Shown here piece after piece: positions 11,849 to 23,442 of a DNA stretch of 64,000 nt. Under the pieces are notes generated by a model, which worked only from the letters and a program-made list of their open reading frames with translations, did not search any database and was not told where the DNA came from. Position numbers and translations under genes: made by a program. Where the stretch lies: the NCBI RefSeq assembly GCF_000002595.2, contig NC_057015.1:2676952-2740951 (forward strand). The letters run 5' to 3'. Origin of the DNA: Chlamydomonas reinhardtii. Its lineage: Eukaryota; Chlorophyta; Chlorophyceae; Chlamydomonadales; Chlamydomonadaceae. Position 1 is the first letter of the stretch, and the number at the start of each line of letters is the position of its first letter.

Positions 11849-14800
11849 TCACACAGTGGTGGGCAGCGGCTTTTTGTCCGGCGGCACGAACCCTGCCGCC
11901 GCCGCATCCGAGAAGATGGTCTTCTTGTTGTAGTGAGCTAGGTAGCGCGACTCGTCCGCCACCAGCTCCTGCAGCCGCACACTGGCGTAGGAGCCCGAGC
12001 CCAGCAGTGCCGACCACTCGGGCAGCTGGGGCGGCGGCGGCACTGGTGTGGGTGCTGACATGGGTGCCGGTGGGGAGGCTGTTGGAGGAGGTGCGCCGCT
12101 GCCGGGTGCAGGGCCAGCGGCGGCGGCTGCGGCGCTGGCGTGCGCAGCCGCTGGCGCGGAGCTTCTGCCGGCAGTTCCGGAGAGTGCCGCTGCATCCACC
12201 TCGACCCAGTCCTCAGAGCTGCCGCCCGCCGCCGCGCTTTCTGCCGCGCTTTCTGCCGCGGTGCCAGCCGCTTCGCCTAGCGCGATCCCTGCCATGCCCG
12301 CAACCGCGGCCACCGCCACCGCGGCCGTGGCCTTCGCCGAGGACGTGAAATTGGACGGGCCTGCTGCTGCTGCTGCTGCTGCTGCCACGGCCGAGGTGGG
12401 TTCCGGCTCCTGACGACTGGGCGCCTCTGCCACCTTCCCTTGCCCGCCGGCCCCCTCTTCCTCCTCCACTCGCTTGGGCGCCTTCCGCAGCGGCGGCGGC
12501 GCCGGCCGGTCTGCGAACAGCGCCGCCGAGTGCTCCGCAGCCAGCGTGTGCGTGAGCATCGTCAGCCAGAAGTAGTTGAGGGTGGTGTGGGCGTGCTCGC
12601 CCTGCAGCGCCGCCAGCGCGTCCAGGGCCAGCTTGCCGCCGTGGCGCCGCCCGTGCGCCCGCAGGCAGCAGTACACGGCCCGCAGCATGGTGGCGTGGCT
12701 CCAGCGGTCCAGGCCGCGGCCCAGGAAGCGCTGCAGGAACTCGTCGTCGCTGAGGGCGATGGGCGGCGCGGCGGCGGTGACAGCAGTGGCGGGGCCCGCA
12801 GGTCCAGAGCCTGCGGCGGGCTTCTTGCCGTAGCGCGCCTGGTTCTGTTCAGCGGAGGGATTGGAGACGGCAGGGGGAGTGGACGGGTCAGCAACTCAGC
12901 ATGGGCGAGCGGGCCCCAGGTTTTGTGTCCACAGGAAGAGGCTTGGGCCACCAATGGTGCCCGCAGCCAGTCATGTGCGCTGGCCGGCCTACGTCTACTG
13001 CGCACTTGTGCAGGCGGGCATGGCATGCGTGGGTGCTCCGCTGCTCCGGTGCACCGTGGGGTAGCCCGACAGCAGCCCGCCCCTCCGTCCGCCCGCCTCA
13101 CGCACCTGCTGCAGCTGCTTGATGGACTCCACGGACGTGACCAGGCTGGGCAGCGGGCGCTGTGCGGGAGGGGGAGGGGGGGAAGGGCGAGGTGGAAAGG
13201 GGGGGGGGCAGGGCAGGTTGGGTATGCCGTTCGGCTCTTGTTAGCACGTACGTGACACGGGTAGGAGCCAGGAGTAGGGCCACCGACGCAAACCGCCGTC
13301 CTCGAACACGCACAAGGCACGCGGCTGGATGCTGGTGGATACTCCACCCCAACGGCCGACGGGCCCATCCCCGACACCCTGCTGGCACCACGTGCACTGG
13401 CCCGACACCCACGCAGCCACGCACCTTGTCTGGGAGCACCACCTGCTTGCGGGCCTCCGGGTTCTGTGAGCGCAGGGTAAGTTGGGTGAAGCATGGAACA
13501 CTTAGAATCTAGGGCCCGAAAGGCCGGGCCAATGCTGCCTTGACCAGTAGGGGCGTTGTGCTAAGTGGATCACAACGCAATCATAGCAAACTTGATTTGT
13601 AAAAAGCACTTCATAGTGAACCCTACCTTGAGCATGAGGTCCTTGCTGTAGTAATGCAGGAACAGGCCGCCGTTGGTGAGCAGCGGGTTGAACAGCAGGA
13701 ACGTCTTGAAGTCAGGCTCCTTGCCTGCGCGGGTGGTGTGTATGTGTGTGTGCAAGATGGAGCAGGGGATTGGAAGTGCTGCTACTGGTGCGTTGTCAAG
13801 GGAATTGCAAGTTCCGTGTGCTAGCTGCTGGTTGGTAGCGATGGCTTCAATCAGCGTTCTGCGGTGTGACATACCGTAATCTGCTGAGCGCGGCGTTATA
13901 CGATCAATCCCATGCCGCCACTCACACAACCCAACCCGTTGCTCACCCTGCTGCTGCGGCGCCTTCATGCTGGCGATGCAAAAGTGCACCATGTGAGCCC
14001 TGTGGGTCAGGCGCGCGGTGGATTGCTACACGGCAGCAAAGGCGCCCGATCAGGGTTGCAGATTGACATGCGCAACAGGGCTATTGGCGCGGCAAGGAAC
14101 CCAGCTCACCAGAAGTACGTCATGGTCTCGTGGTAGGTGGTGCCAGTCTTGCGCCTGAAAGTACAAGTTAAACGGTTACACTGCGCAGCGCTCACAAGAC
14201 GCATAGCGGCATAATATGATAGAACCAGCCCGCGGCTGATGCACGTACCATGAAGTGCACAGCGCCTTCGCTACCGTCGTCGCTGCACTCGCAACCCTCA
14301 GCACCCTCGGCAGTGCCAGCCCGCTCACTCACTTGGTGACGGGGCTGTTGGCGATGAAGCTCTGTATGGCGCTGTGGATGCGCGCCAGCCCCTCGCGCCG
14401 CCCGTGCCGCGTCAGGTACAGCCACGCCAGGCGCAGGTGCGTGCGGTGGTCCCACACGTCCAGGCTGTAGTCCTCCAGCTTCTGTGTGTGGGAGTGGAGG
14501 GTGGGGCGCGTCATGTGCTAGAGAGCAAGGGAAGAAACGCGTGGGTCTGGCAGTAAGTTGTAGGGTTTGTGTGTCAACATGGTCGACCCTACCTTTCCCC
14601 TTCTGCCTTCCTAAATTGGGCCGGTTCCGTGTTGCGGTCTTGTCCCACGCACACCCTCCCTCCTCCCGTCTATCCACCGCCCGCCCCCCTCTCACCCTCA
14701 GGAACTCGTCGTCAGGCTCGTCCTCCACTTGCAGCCACCGCTCCAACACATCCATCTCCGCCTCGCCACCACTGCCGCCGCCACTGGCACCGCCGGCGCC

Positions 14801-16288
14801 GCTTCCTCCCCCGGCACCGGCTCCAGCAGCCGCCCCCCAGCCGCCCGCCGCTGTGGCTGCCGCCTGTGCTGCCGTCGCCTGCTGCGCCTGCTTCTGCTTG
14901 CGCTGGGCCTGACTCTGCGCCAGCTTCTGCTTGTACGCTGCTTGACGTGCCCGCCGGGCCACCTGGTTGCGCTCGGCCCGGATGGACGCCACCAGCCAAT
15001 CCATGTGGCCGTCCAACTCCTGCACGTGCACACAAGTGTCTTGTGATGTTTGCGCGCATGCATGAATGCACGATTGATGAGGTGAACGGTGGGACGCTGC
15101 ATGCATGTATGATAAAAACAGCGACGTACGCCAAGCGCAACATCATCATCAGCCGCAGCACCTGCAGCTAGCAGCCCCAGCAGCCCGCACGCACGCACCT
15201 GCTTGTCGACGGGCAGGCGTGTGGGCATCAGCACCCAGTGCCGGTCCTTCATCAAGCGCGGCAGGTCCAGCGCATCGCGGATCTCAGCCAGAGACATTAC
15301 GTTGGGCAGGTCCTGCGTGCCGGTAGTGGGTGAGTGGGGCAAGAGGCGGGTTGCGAGCGAGTGTCTGTGTGGGCAAGAGCCACGAGCGGTGAGGACGGTG
15401 GGCATAAGGGGCTGGACTAAACGGGTGCCAGCTCCGTTTGAACAAACACGTGCATGTGTGCGAGCGAAAGGCTTGCCTGCTTGCTGGCTATGACGAGGCA
15501 GAAGGCGTCCCGCAGCTCCTCCTCACTGAGCAGGCGGTTGAACTCGTCACGGACCTGTAAAACAGTCGGGAGGCGGTTCATATGGTTGACATGCGGCGGC
15601 ACGTACGCGGCCGAGCAGCGCATACCCCAGCTGTTGAGTCTACCGCCCCAATGCAGTCCCCCGTCACAAGTCCCCGTTGGCGACGGTATCACCGTGACAC
15701 GGCTCGTCTCAGGGGATTCCCCTGACTCTGCTTACCTCCTGTATCCGCTCCCGGTCGTTTGAGTCCACGAAGAGCATGACGCCGTCCGTGTTCTGGAAGT
15801 AGTGTCGCCAGAGCGGCCGGATCTTGTCACAGCCGCCCACCTGCAGCAGGATGGGAAGAACGGTCTTACGGCACACCCTAACGAAGTCTAGTTTGCGGTG
15901 CAACGCTAAGATGCCGTCGTCAGGTTGTGTGTAGCACGGCGCATGTGAGCGGGTGGGTGTCGGAGTGTCAGTCAGGCAACGCTGGCGCAACTCACGTCCC
16001 AGAACGTCACGTCCACTCCGTCCTTCGCCACACTCTCCACATTAAAGCCGATGGTGGGGATGGTCGTGACTATCTCGCCTAGTTTCTGCGGGAGGAAAGA
16101 AGGAAGTTCGGGTTGCACGGCGTGGATGTTGCACGGCGTGAGCCTTCGCCTTCCGGGCTGCTGGCGAACTCAGAACCAACCTGTGCATAGAGCCATGTCG
16201 TTCGCCCCGATGCATCGAGACCGAGGCACAGGACCCGTCCCTCCTGGCTGGGGAAGAAAGACTGGAGGAAGTCCGCTATGCGTGACAT
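11849..16288 (-). CDS. ARF-like (pseudo)GTPase fused to a duplicated unrecognised domain
   Basis: Thirteen exons (16288-16181, 16085-15996, 15840-15736, 15554-15477, 15312-15199, 15019-14696, 14481-14333, 14154-14110, 13999-13947, 13724-13627, 13463-13425, 13159-13106, 12844-11849) close in phase to 750 residues. Residues 1-180 are clearly ARF family ([43 protein letters not shown]). The nucleotide-binding residues differ: GLDASGRTT has Arg29 for the P-loop Lys, WDVGGC has Cys70 for the catalytic Gln, SKQD has Ser125 for Asn, and the SAT-like loop is replaced. There is no Gly2 for myristoylation. A Lys/Gln-rich linker (about 180-250) leads to [20 protein letters not shown] (from 269) and [19 protein letters not shown], then a second copy beginning DDEFLQRFL (about 451), a low-complexity acidic stretch, and a conserved-looking tail. 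Exon 4 ends at a GC donor. Function is unknown; binding without GTP hydrolysis is an inference. Confidence 0.88.
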
Positions 16289-16856
16289 GGGCCCGTGGGT
16301 TACCGGGCCCCTGCTTGCCCGGCACAAACAGATCCGGCCGAGTGCGGTAGGCGAGCCGGAGTCTGACGTGCTCACCGCAGTGCGCCCGCAGCCGGCCGCG
16401 CTCCTTCAACTGCGGAGAACCAGGCTGCAAGATATGTAGCAGCCGCCGGAGGAATCAGGAGCATCTCAAGACGAAGAAGAAGGTCACGCGAGGAAGAGGC
16501 GCGTGGGGGATGCGGACGGGTGTACTGAACCTGTTGTGGGTGCGAGTCGTCAAAAATAGCAGGGCACGGCTAGCCCGCCAATAGGCGTGCCCGTTTACAC
16601 ATGAGCGCTTATGTATACGCGGGACATCGATCGGGATAGCGCTGGACAGCGAGACTGCAGCAAGGTGCAAGAGCAGCTGCTGGGGGACAGGTGGGGATGG
16701 GGCCCAGAGCAGTTGAAACTGTGATTTTAGTATGTAACTAGATTAAGAGCTCAAAGTATAAGATTATAACAATTTAATCTACAAGGCTTGCTGCTCCGCT
16801 AAAAGTTGCTTGCAGCTGCGCGCACGTCAATCCTTTTCATCTAGAGCCTCGGCGCG
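16289..16856. promoter_or_regulatory. Divergent promoter region (ARF-like fusion / plastid SET protein)
   Basis: A 568-base head-to-head spacer. An AT-rich core at about 16718-16790 contains AAGTATAAGATTATAAC, the most TATA-like sequence nearby. It should include both 5' UTRs. Shared regulation is inferred from position only. Confidence 0.45.
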
Positions 16857-19800
16857 ATGGCGCTGGGGTCACGTTCTTTGCAATGCGCACAGAACCATGT
16901 ACGTGGCCGTAGCGAGCGTGGGGGAGGTCGGCCATTCGTTGCATCGACGGTCGCTCCGCGGGGCCGGCGGTCCTCCGTGCAATGCTCGGCGATTTTAGGT
17001 CAGCTATTCAAGGGGTGAGTTGGGCGCGCACAGGCGATGGGCGTGATTGAAGGGCACCGCTGCGCCGGTGGTGAGGGCCGTTAGGGGGCCCCCGGCACCC
17101 ACCCAGCACCGCGTCGCACGGGAGACCCGGATACCTTGGACCCTCGCGTTCGCCAGCTGACATGCTGATGTTTCAACACGCGTGGAAGATGCCACATGGG
17201 TGTAATGCATGCTAGCCACTACTCGCAGGCTTGACCAGTGGCACATGGGCATACTGATGCACACGCACACGCACCCCACGCCTCAGCCCCACCGTGTCGC
17301 ACCCCTGCCACGCCCCTGTAACCCGCGCGCGCCCACAGGGCTTCCGGCGCTGCTGCGGGCGCCGGCGTGGCGGCAGCGGCGCAGCCGGAGCTGGAGCCGG
17401 AGTTCCAGGCCTGGCTGAGAGGCCAGGGCATCATCACTCAACCTGTGAGACTGGGGCAACGGGCCGATGGCACTGGCCGCATTGGACTGGCAGATTATGG
17501 CATGAGAGGTCGAGGGCATATGACACAAATCACAGGGCACAAGCAAACTTTCAGGCTAAAAAACCGAAGCGGAGCTGCTGTAGGGGGAGCGTTTGGGCTT
17601 TCGTAGGACTCAGGAACACTTGGCTGGATGCCGTAGAGGGCGTTCCGCTTGCCACTCACCGGGGCATCACGCGCTCCCCCTCCTCCCCCACCCCTCCCTT
17701 CACATGCATGCAATGCCGTACACACACACAGCTGGTGCTGCGGCAGTGCGGGCGCGAGGGCCGCGGCCTGGTGGCTGACCGGCCTCTGGGCCGCGGGGAG
17801 GCGCTGCTGCAGCTGCCCGACTCGCTGCTGCTCACGCCGCAGCGCGCAGCGGAGGGTGGGTCGGGAGGCCGCTGCTTGGTGCTGAGGCGCTGCAGGATTA
17901 CTGGGGCATGGGCGTGCCGGCGGGCGGCGCGTGCAGGGGCTGCCGGGGCAGGCGCTCCTCGGGCGCGTTTGCGAAACGCGTGTGTCAAGCCTATCGTTTG
18001 GCTTGCTGAGCGGCGAAAGGGGATGCGGGCGTGTCCATCTGCGTGATTTACCAGTACCCTGCCTGGCCGCCTTACCCCTCACCTACCTGCCCGTTCCCGG
18101 ACCCCCTGCCCCCGGCCGCACTCTCCGTCCCTCGCTCACAGAGTCCTGTCTGGCGCCGCTCCTGCGCCAGCTGTCGCCCGCGGGCGCGAGCACCTCCGCC
18201 GCCGGCGCGGCCGCTCTGCCGCTGCCCGAGTGAGTCCCGGAGCCGCGGGAGCGTGGCCAGGGGTTCAGCCGTCCATGAAAGACTGAGTGAATCAATCACA
18301 AGTGCCGACGTCCAGTGGGACAGCAGCGGGTACTGTGGGGGTGTTTTTCACCATCCACCAAGTGAGGGGGTCGGCTGACCTGCCGCCCGGCCAGGTGCTC
18401 GTCGGGAAAGTGGGATTGGGGAGTGGGTTGGTGCCAAGTTACGGTACTGAGCTGAGATGCTGCTGGGGAGCTGCTGCCAGTACTCAGTACTGACTGGAAC
18501 TCAGCCCGCCCTGCCCACAGCACACACCCGACCTTCCTGGCCTCTCTCTCCCCATTCTCCCCCCCCCTCTTCACGGACATCGGTAACAACGCGTCTACTC
18601 TGCAACTGTACCTGCCTACGACTTCACTTCTTAATTAATCATGAATGTAACCCCTCTTCCTGGCTACGCCTTCACTTCTTAGATAATCATGAATGTAACC
18701 CCACACACACACCACCACCACTCTCTCCCCCCTTGGGCGCACTCTGGGTTTGGTACTCGTTGCAGTGACCCTGTGCCCCCCCCCCCACCCCGCCGCTGCC
18801 GTGCAGGTGGTCGCTGCTGGCGCTGTACCTGGCGGAGCTGCGGGGCCGGGCGGCGGCGGGCGACCGCGGCAGCCGCTGGGCCGCCTACGTGGACATGCTG
18901 CCGCAGCGGCCTGGCACTGTGCTGGACTGGCCCGCTAAGGAGGTGAGGGCGCGGGAGAGGTGGGAGTGCGGGAGGGAGGGAGTGTAGGTGTGAATTGTTT
19001 GTATGCTTGAGGCGTGGCAGTACTTAGGTGTGGTGAGCAGTAGTGGGCTGATGGTACATGGTGCCTGGTGCTGGTGCTGGTGCTGGTGCTGGTGCTGGTG
19101 CTGGTGCTGGTGCTGGTGCTGGTGCTGGTGCTGGTGCTGGTGCTGGTGCTGGTGCTGGTACTGGTGCTGCAGGGGGTGGCGGGGTGGGGGCAAGGCACAG
19201 TGCACATGACCATGGGACAAGGCGGCGGTAATCACGTGTGGGTACGGGCCGCCGCTCTGCTCAACCAACTTCGTAGACCGCAAGCCTGACGCCGCGCCCC
19301 TGCGCCACTCCGCACCCATGTTCGTACCTGCACAGACGCGGCAGCTGCTGCGCGGCTCGCCTCTGTTGCGCCTGGCGGACTCCATCGCCGCCGCCGCCGC
19401 CGCCTCTTGGGAGGAGTTGGCGCCGCTCATTGCGCGCGGCCGGGCAGAGGGGCTGGTGCCGGCACACGTGTCGCTGAGCAAGGTGCGCATGCGCGGGGGT
19501 TGTGCGGGTGCATTGGTGGAATGGCGGTCCGGGGGGTGGAGGCATATGGGGGTGGTATGGCGCGAGCCGCTGAACAGCTCGGTGAGAGTGATGCCACGGC
19601 AGCACCCCACCGCGCGTCCATACTTCCTTCCCAACTCTTAACTCCCAGCACCCCCTTTCCAACATTTTCTTTCCACTGGCAGGCTGATCTGGACTGGGCT
19701 TTCGGTGTGCTCCTGTCGCGCTGCATCCGGCTGCCCGGGCGCGACCAGCTTCAGGTGGGGAAGGGCTGAGGCGTGAAGGGCCGCAGCGCCACAGCGCTTT

Positions 19801-21578
19801 CCTGAAACAAAACCTCGCTTTCTTCCATGTTTACTTGCGACTCATTACTTGCCGCCCAGTATTAGCATCAGTGATGCCGCCTGCAATGGCTCAACCTGCT
19901 GCAGGTGCTGGCGCCCTGGGCGGATCTGCTCAACCACGACGTGAATGCGGAGACGGGGGCGGCGGCGGCCGGCGCGGCGGGCTCGGGCGCCACTGGGTCG
20001 GGCGCCAGTGGGTCGGGCGGCTGCCACCTGGACTGGGAGCCGACGGCGCGGGGCGGCGCGGGGGCGCTGGTGCTGCGGACGGACCGGGCGTACGCGGCCG
20101 GGCAGCAAGTGTGTGAGTGCTGCAGGAGTATTGCGGGGGGGGGGCCGCCTGGGCTAGGATGCAGGAGTCTACAGGAGTCAGGGCCTGCCCAGCCCCAGTC
20201 CACCTCAGCCCCCACGCCCAGACGCCCGGCGCTCCCTGCTTTGCCCCACACCACGCCACCTCGCCCACCTACTCATATCCGGCTATCCCATCCCGCCCCG
20301 CCCCGGCCCCCGCAGACGTGTCGTACGGCCCCAAGAGCAGCGGCGAGCTCCTGCTGTCGTACGGCTTCTGCCCGCCGCCCGCCGCCAACCCGCACCAGGA
20401 CTACAAACTGCTGGTGGGCGTGAACGACTCCGCCGCCGCCGACCCCCTGGCAGCCCTGAAGGCGGAGGTGCTCGCCAAACACGGTGCGTGCCGGAGGCGT
20501 GCCGGCTACGTGGTTGCCTTGCGACAGGTTCTGGCCAAGAGATTTGTGAACCGTGTGTGGCTCTTTGTGCGCCTGTGCCTCCGTCGTGTGCGCGCTAGTT
20601 CCAGGGAACGCCTGATGGCGCCGTTCCTTTCTCTTTCAAGCGTTCGGCAAGGGGGTGCATACCGTACACACCTGACCGCTACCTTCTTGTGTCTACCTTC
20701 TTGTGTCCTGACTCACTGATTGTCTATTCGTCCTCCGCCTCACACGCCCCAGGCCTGCCTCCCTCCCTGGAGTTCCCCCTCAAGCTGGAGGGGCTGCCGG
20801 CCGGCCTGCTCAACTACCTGGCCTTCGTGGAGGCGGCGCCCCAGGTGCCGCAGGTTGGTGGGGGGGGGGGGTGAACTGAGGGTGCTTGCCCAGTCGGCAG
20901 CAAGGGGCGGGAAGGTTTGGAGGAGGCGGAAAGAGCGGTGGCAGCAGACCGAGGATGCACGAGTACAAGGACCATGTGTAAGTTCGGACCGCCGCTTCAC
21001 CTTTGCGAAAGCGCCCTCGCTGCTGTCCCTCGCCTCGATGTCAGCGTGACCAGTCAGTGAGTGGCTCGTGCATACCCAGCTGCCTGTTCGACACGCGCAC
21101 GCAACCCCGCCACCACCCCGTGCCCGTCCTGTCAAACCGCAGGAGCTGCACGACCTGGGCTCGTTGCTGTTCGAGGAGGGTGTGTTCCCGCTGCTTGACG
21201 GCGCCGACACGCTTGCGGCGGCGCTCAAGAGCCTGGGCAACCGCTGCACCGCGGCGCTCAAAGGTGCGAGCTTGCGAGGACTGCTGACGTGTGGGGCTGG
21301 CGCTGTGTGTGTGCTGTGGTGCGGCAGGGCCGGGGCCGCGGCCGGCGCACGCGTGTGGAACGCTGGGGAGTACGGCACGCAGGAACCATCCCTCGACCTG
21401 GTACCCAAAACCATCACACACATATCATAATGGCCCCCACGCGCTGCCTTCGCGCAGCCTACCCAACCACCATGGAAGTGGACCAAGCCCTGGCGGCCGG
21501 CGCAGCGGCGGCGGTGGTGAACCGCTCACCGCGGGGGCCGCGCGGCCGCGCCTCGCCCACTGCTGCTACAGCCACTGG

Positions 21579-21612
<34 letters not shown>

Positions 21613-22124
21613 ACTGCTACTGCCGGCGGTGACGGGCTTGTGACTCTGGGCACGGAGGATGTGTCGGTCAGTGTGCTGCGGGAGGCGGCGGTGGCCGGCA
21701 TCCGGGTGCGCGAGCGCCAGATCCTGCAGCGCACACAGGTGGGAGGAGGTGTGGTGGGGCCCTGGGGCCAGGGTGGCGGGGGTGCTCGGGGCGGTGAGGC
21801 CACCGTTGTGTGCTGCCGCCGGGAGGTGTTGTGTGCCGCTGGGTTGGGAGCGCTGTGACCTATCCTGCTATTGCTACTGCCTCAAGGGGGGAGTGGGGTT
21901 GCGACCGGGCCCTGGAGGCACCCGTGTGCACGTCCACGTCCTAGCTGCACTGCTGCTGGCACCCTCCCCTCCGGGCTTCCTGGCTTCCTGCTGCTGATGG
22001 GACTTCCTTTGTTGGGCTCGGGCATGTAACCCCTTCCTTCGCTCCCCCCTCCCTGGGCACTCAGGCCAGCGCCATTGCCCAGCTGGCGGAGGTGAAGCGC
22101 GCCGCACGCAGCCGCCGCCGGTGA
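16857..22124 (+). CDS. Chloroplast SET-domain lysine methyltransferase, Rubisco LSMT-like
   Basis: Thirteen exons (16857-17014, 17339-17444, 17732-17855, 18142-18229, 18807-18942, 19336-19482, 19683-19754, 19905-20112, 20316-20483, 20753-20853, 21143-21263, 21458-21738, 22065-22124) give 589 residues. The start is chosen because residues 1-46 (MALGSRSLQC... GRRSSVQCSA) form a typical chloroplast transit peptide. EFQAWLRGQGI begins the mature LSMT-type fold. The split SET core has REGRGLVADRPLGRGEALLQ, WAAYVDMLPQ, WADLLNHD with Asn287-His288 for S-adenosylmethionine binding, and YVSYGPKSSGELLLSYGF with the catalytic Tyr. A C-terminal Rubisco-substrate-binding-like helical region follows, interrupted by a poly-Ala run, and a basic ARSRRR tail. 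The family trimethylates Rubisco large subunit or plastid aldolase; which substrate applies here cannot be told. Three introns carry repeats noted separately. Confidence 0.93.
18614..18702 (+). repeat. Introner-like 3' module, two tandem copies
   Basis: Two near-identical units of about 41 bases (18614-18654 and 18662-18702) share CTTCACTTCTTA, then TAATCATGAATGTAACCCC. They lie in intron 4 of the SET gene, about 105 bases before the acceptor. The same TGAATGTAA(C)CCC core occurs in sense next to acceptors in the FAD monooxygenase and GLG1 genes. Confidence 0.75.
19065..19160. repeat. (CTGGTG)n hexanucleotide array
   Basis: About sixteen CTGGTG units in intron 5 of the SET gene. Both strands read open as Leu-Val or His-Gln runs, but exon 5 ends at 18942 and exon 6 starts at 19336, so this is not coding. 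Confidence 0.97.
21999..22033 (+). repeat. Introner-like 3' module
   Basis: GGGACTTCCTTTGTTGGGCT followed by CGGGCATGTAACCCC, ending 31 bases before the last acceptor of the SET gene. It matches 50343-50377 in sense and 24671-24702. Its reverse complement resembles the 5' modules at 30, 36049 and 50787. Confidence 0.75.
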
Positions 22125-23442
22125 GGCGGTGTGTGAGAGAGGCGGTGTGTGGGAGGAGCCGCTGGAGCGCAGTCGTGGAGGCTGGAAAGCGGTGGCGGCG
22201 GAGCTGGGGACCTTGCTGTCAGGAGCCAGGAGTAGAACATGCTCGCAAAAGGGATAGAGGGAGAGCTGTGCCGCCTGTGCGGGGCTGAGTGGCGTGCCCG
22301 TGGGCTGCCCGGTAACGGCGGGTGGTGTGCCCGCCTGCTGCTGCGGACAGCTGCGGAGGAGAAGGAGTATGCTTAGACAGCGGCGGTTTCTTGCACTGCT
22401 GGCCAATGACCCGGCAGAGGCGAGGAGACAGGGGGGAATGCCACTGTATAACACGAATCAGCAAGTGACCCTCCCAAGACCCGAGTGACCCTACCGCGGA
22501 CCAACGAAGAATCCGGAGCAGCATCCTCAGCACCCTGCAACCTGCTTAGGCACTCAAACAACTAACGCAACGCCAATATTGCGCAACCCTGGCTACCAAA
22601 CTCCCTGAGCACAACAAAACCCTGGCTACCTACCTACCCAGCACACGCGCCGCATCACCCATCCGACTCCTCTGAGCCCTCGTGAGCCCGGTGCATCCGA
22701 GCCGTCGTCCCACCCCCCACCCAATCTGCCTCTTCCCCGGCCTCTTCTTCCCCGCCTCCCCACCAATCTCCGGGTCGCTGCTACAGCCGGCCACACCCGC
22801 TGCCCTGCTACTGCCCCCGGCGGCGCCGCCATGACGACCCCCGCCGCCGCCCCTGCTGCCCCCTGGTCCCGCCGCCGCCCCCTGCTCCCTACCGCTGCCA
22901 GCCGCCGCACTGCTCAGCCTGCGCCGCCGCGCCCTCTGGTGCATCAGCGTGACCATCACATCCCACGCCCCGTCATCCGTCGCCGCCCCACCACCATTGT
23001 CACCACCCCCAACACCCCCAACACCACTACCGCCACTGCTACCGTCGCCGTTCCCTGACCACCACCCCGCAGCACCCCCTTCAGCGGCACAAGCAGCATC
23101 AGCGCCTTGCAGCCCGCCCACCGCTGCCGCAGACGATGTATCCGCACCGCCTGCCCAACCGCCACCGCCTGTGACACCAGCCCCGTTGCCGCGCCACCCG
23201 CTGCCGGCGCCGGCGCCGCCGCCGCCCCCGAACCACAGCGCGGATGCCCAGCAGTCCCCCGCGGTTGGCGCCCGCTGCCGCTTCCCGCCGCTTGGCAGCG
23301 CAGCCTTGTCGCCATCATCAATTCCATTGCGGCCGCCTTCGCCGCGGTGTGGCGACTGGGGAGAAGGGCTCGCGCCGTATTGTTGGTGCTGCTGCTGGTG
23401 CTGGTAGTGGGCGGGTTGTTGCGGCTCCTGCTCCTGCTGCTG
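22125..23442. other. Convergent spacer; long open frame after the FAD gene stop
   Basis: This lies between the stops of the SET gene (+) and the FAD monooxygenase (-). After the FAD gene's TGA, the same minus-strand frame stays open for about 270 codons down to 22630 and reads as Gln-rich, then Gly/Ala-rich peptide. I treat it as 3' UTR or an alternative last exon. The plus strand is open as Pro-rich peptide over part of the same DNA, which shows that open frames are cheap here. No clear TGTAA is visible. Confidence 0.4.

Noticed and set aside
18885-19634. Minus-strand frame of 249 codons rich in His-Gln
   Set aside because: It is antisense to SET-gene exons and crosses the CTGGTG array; no splice or motif support.
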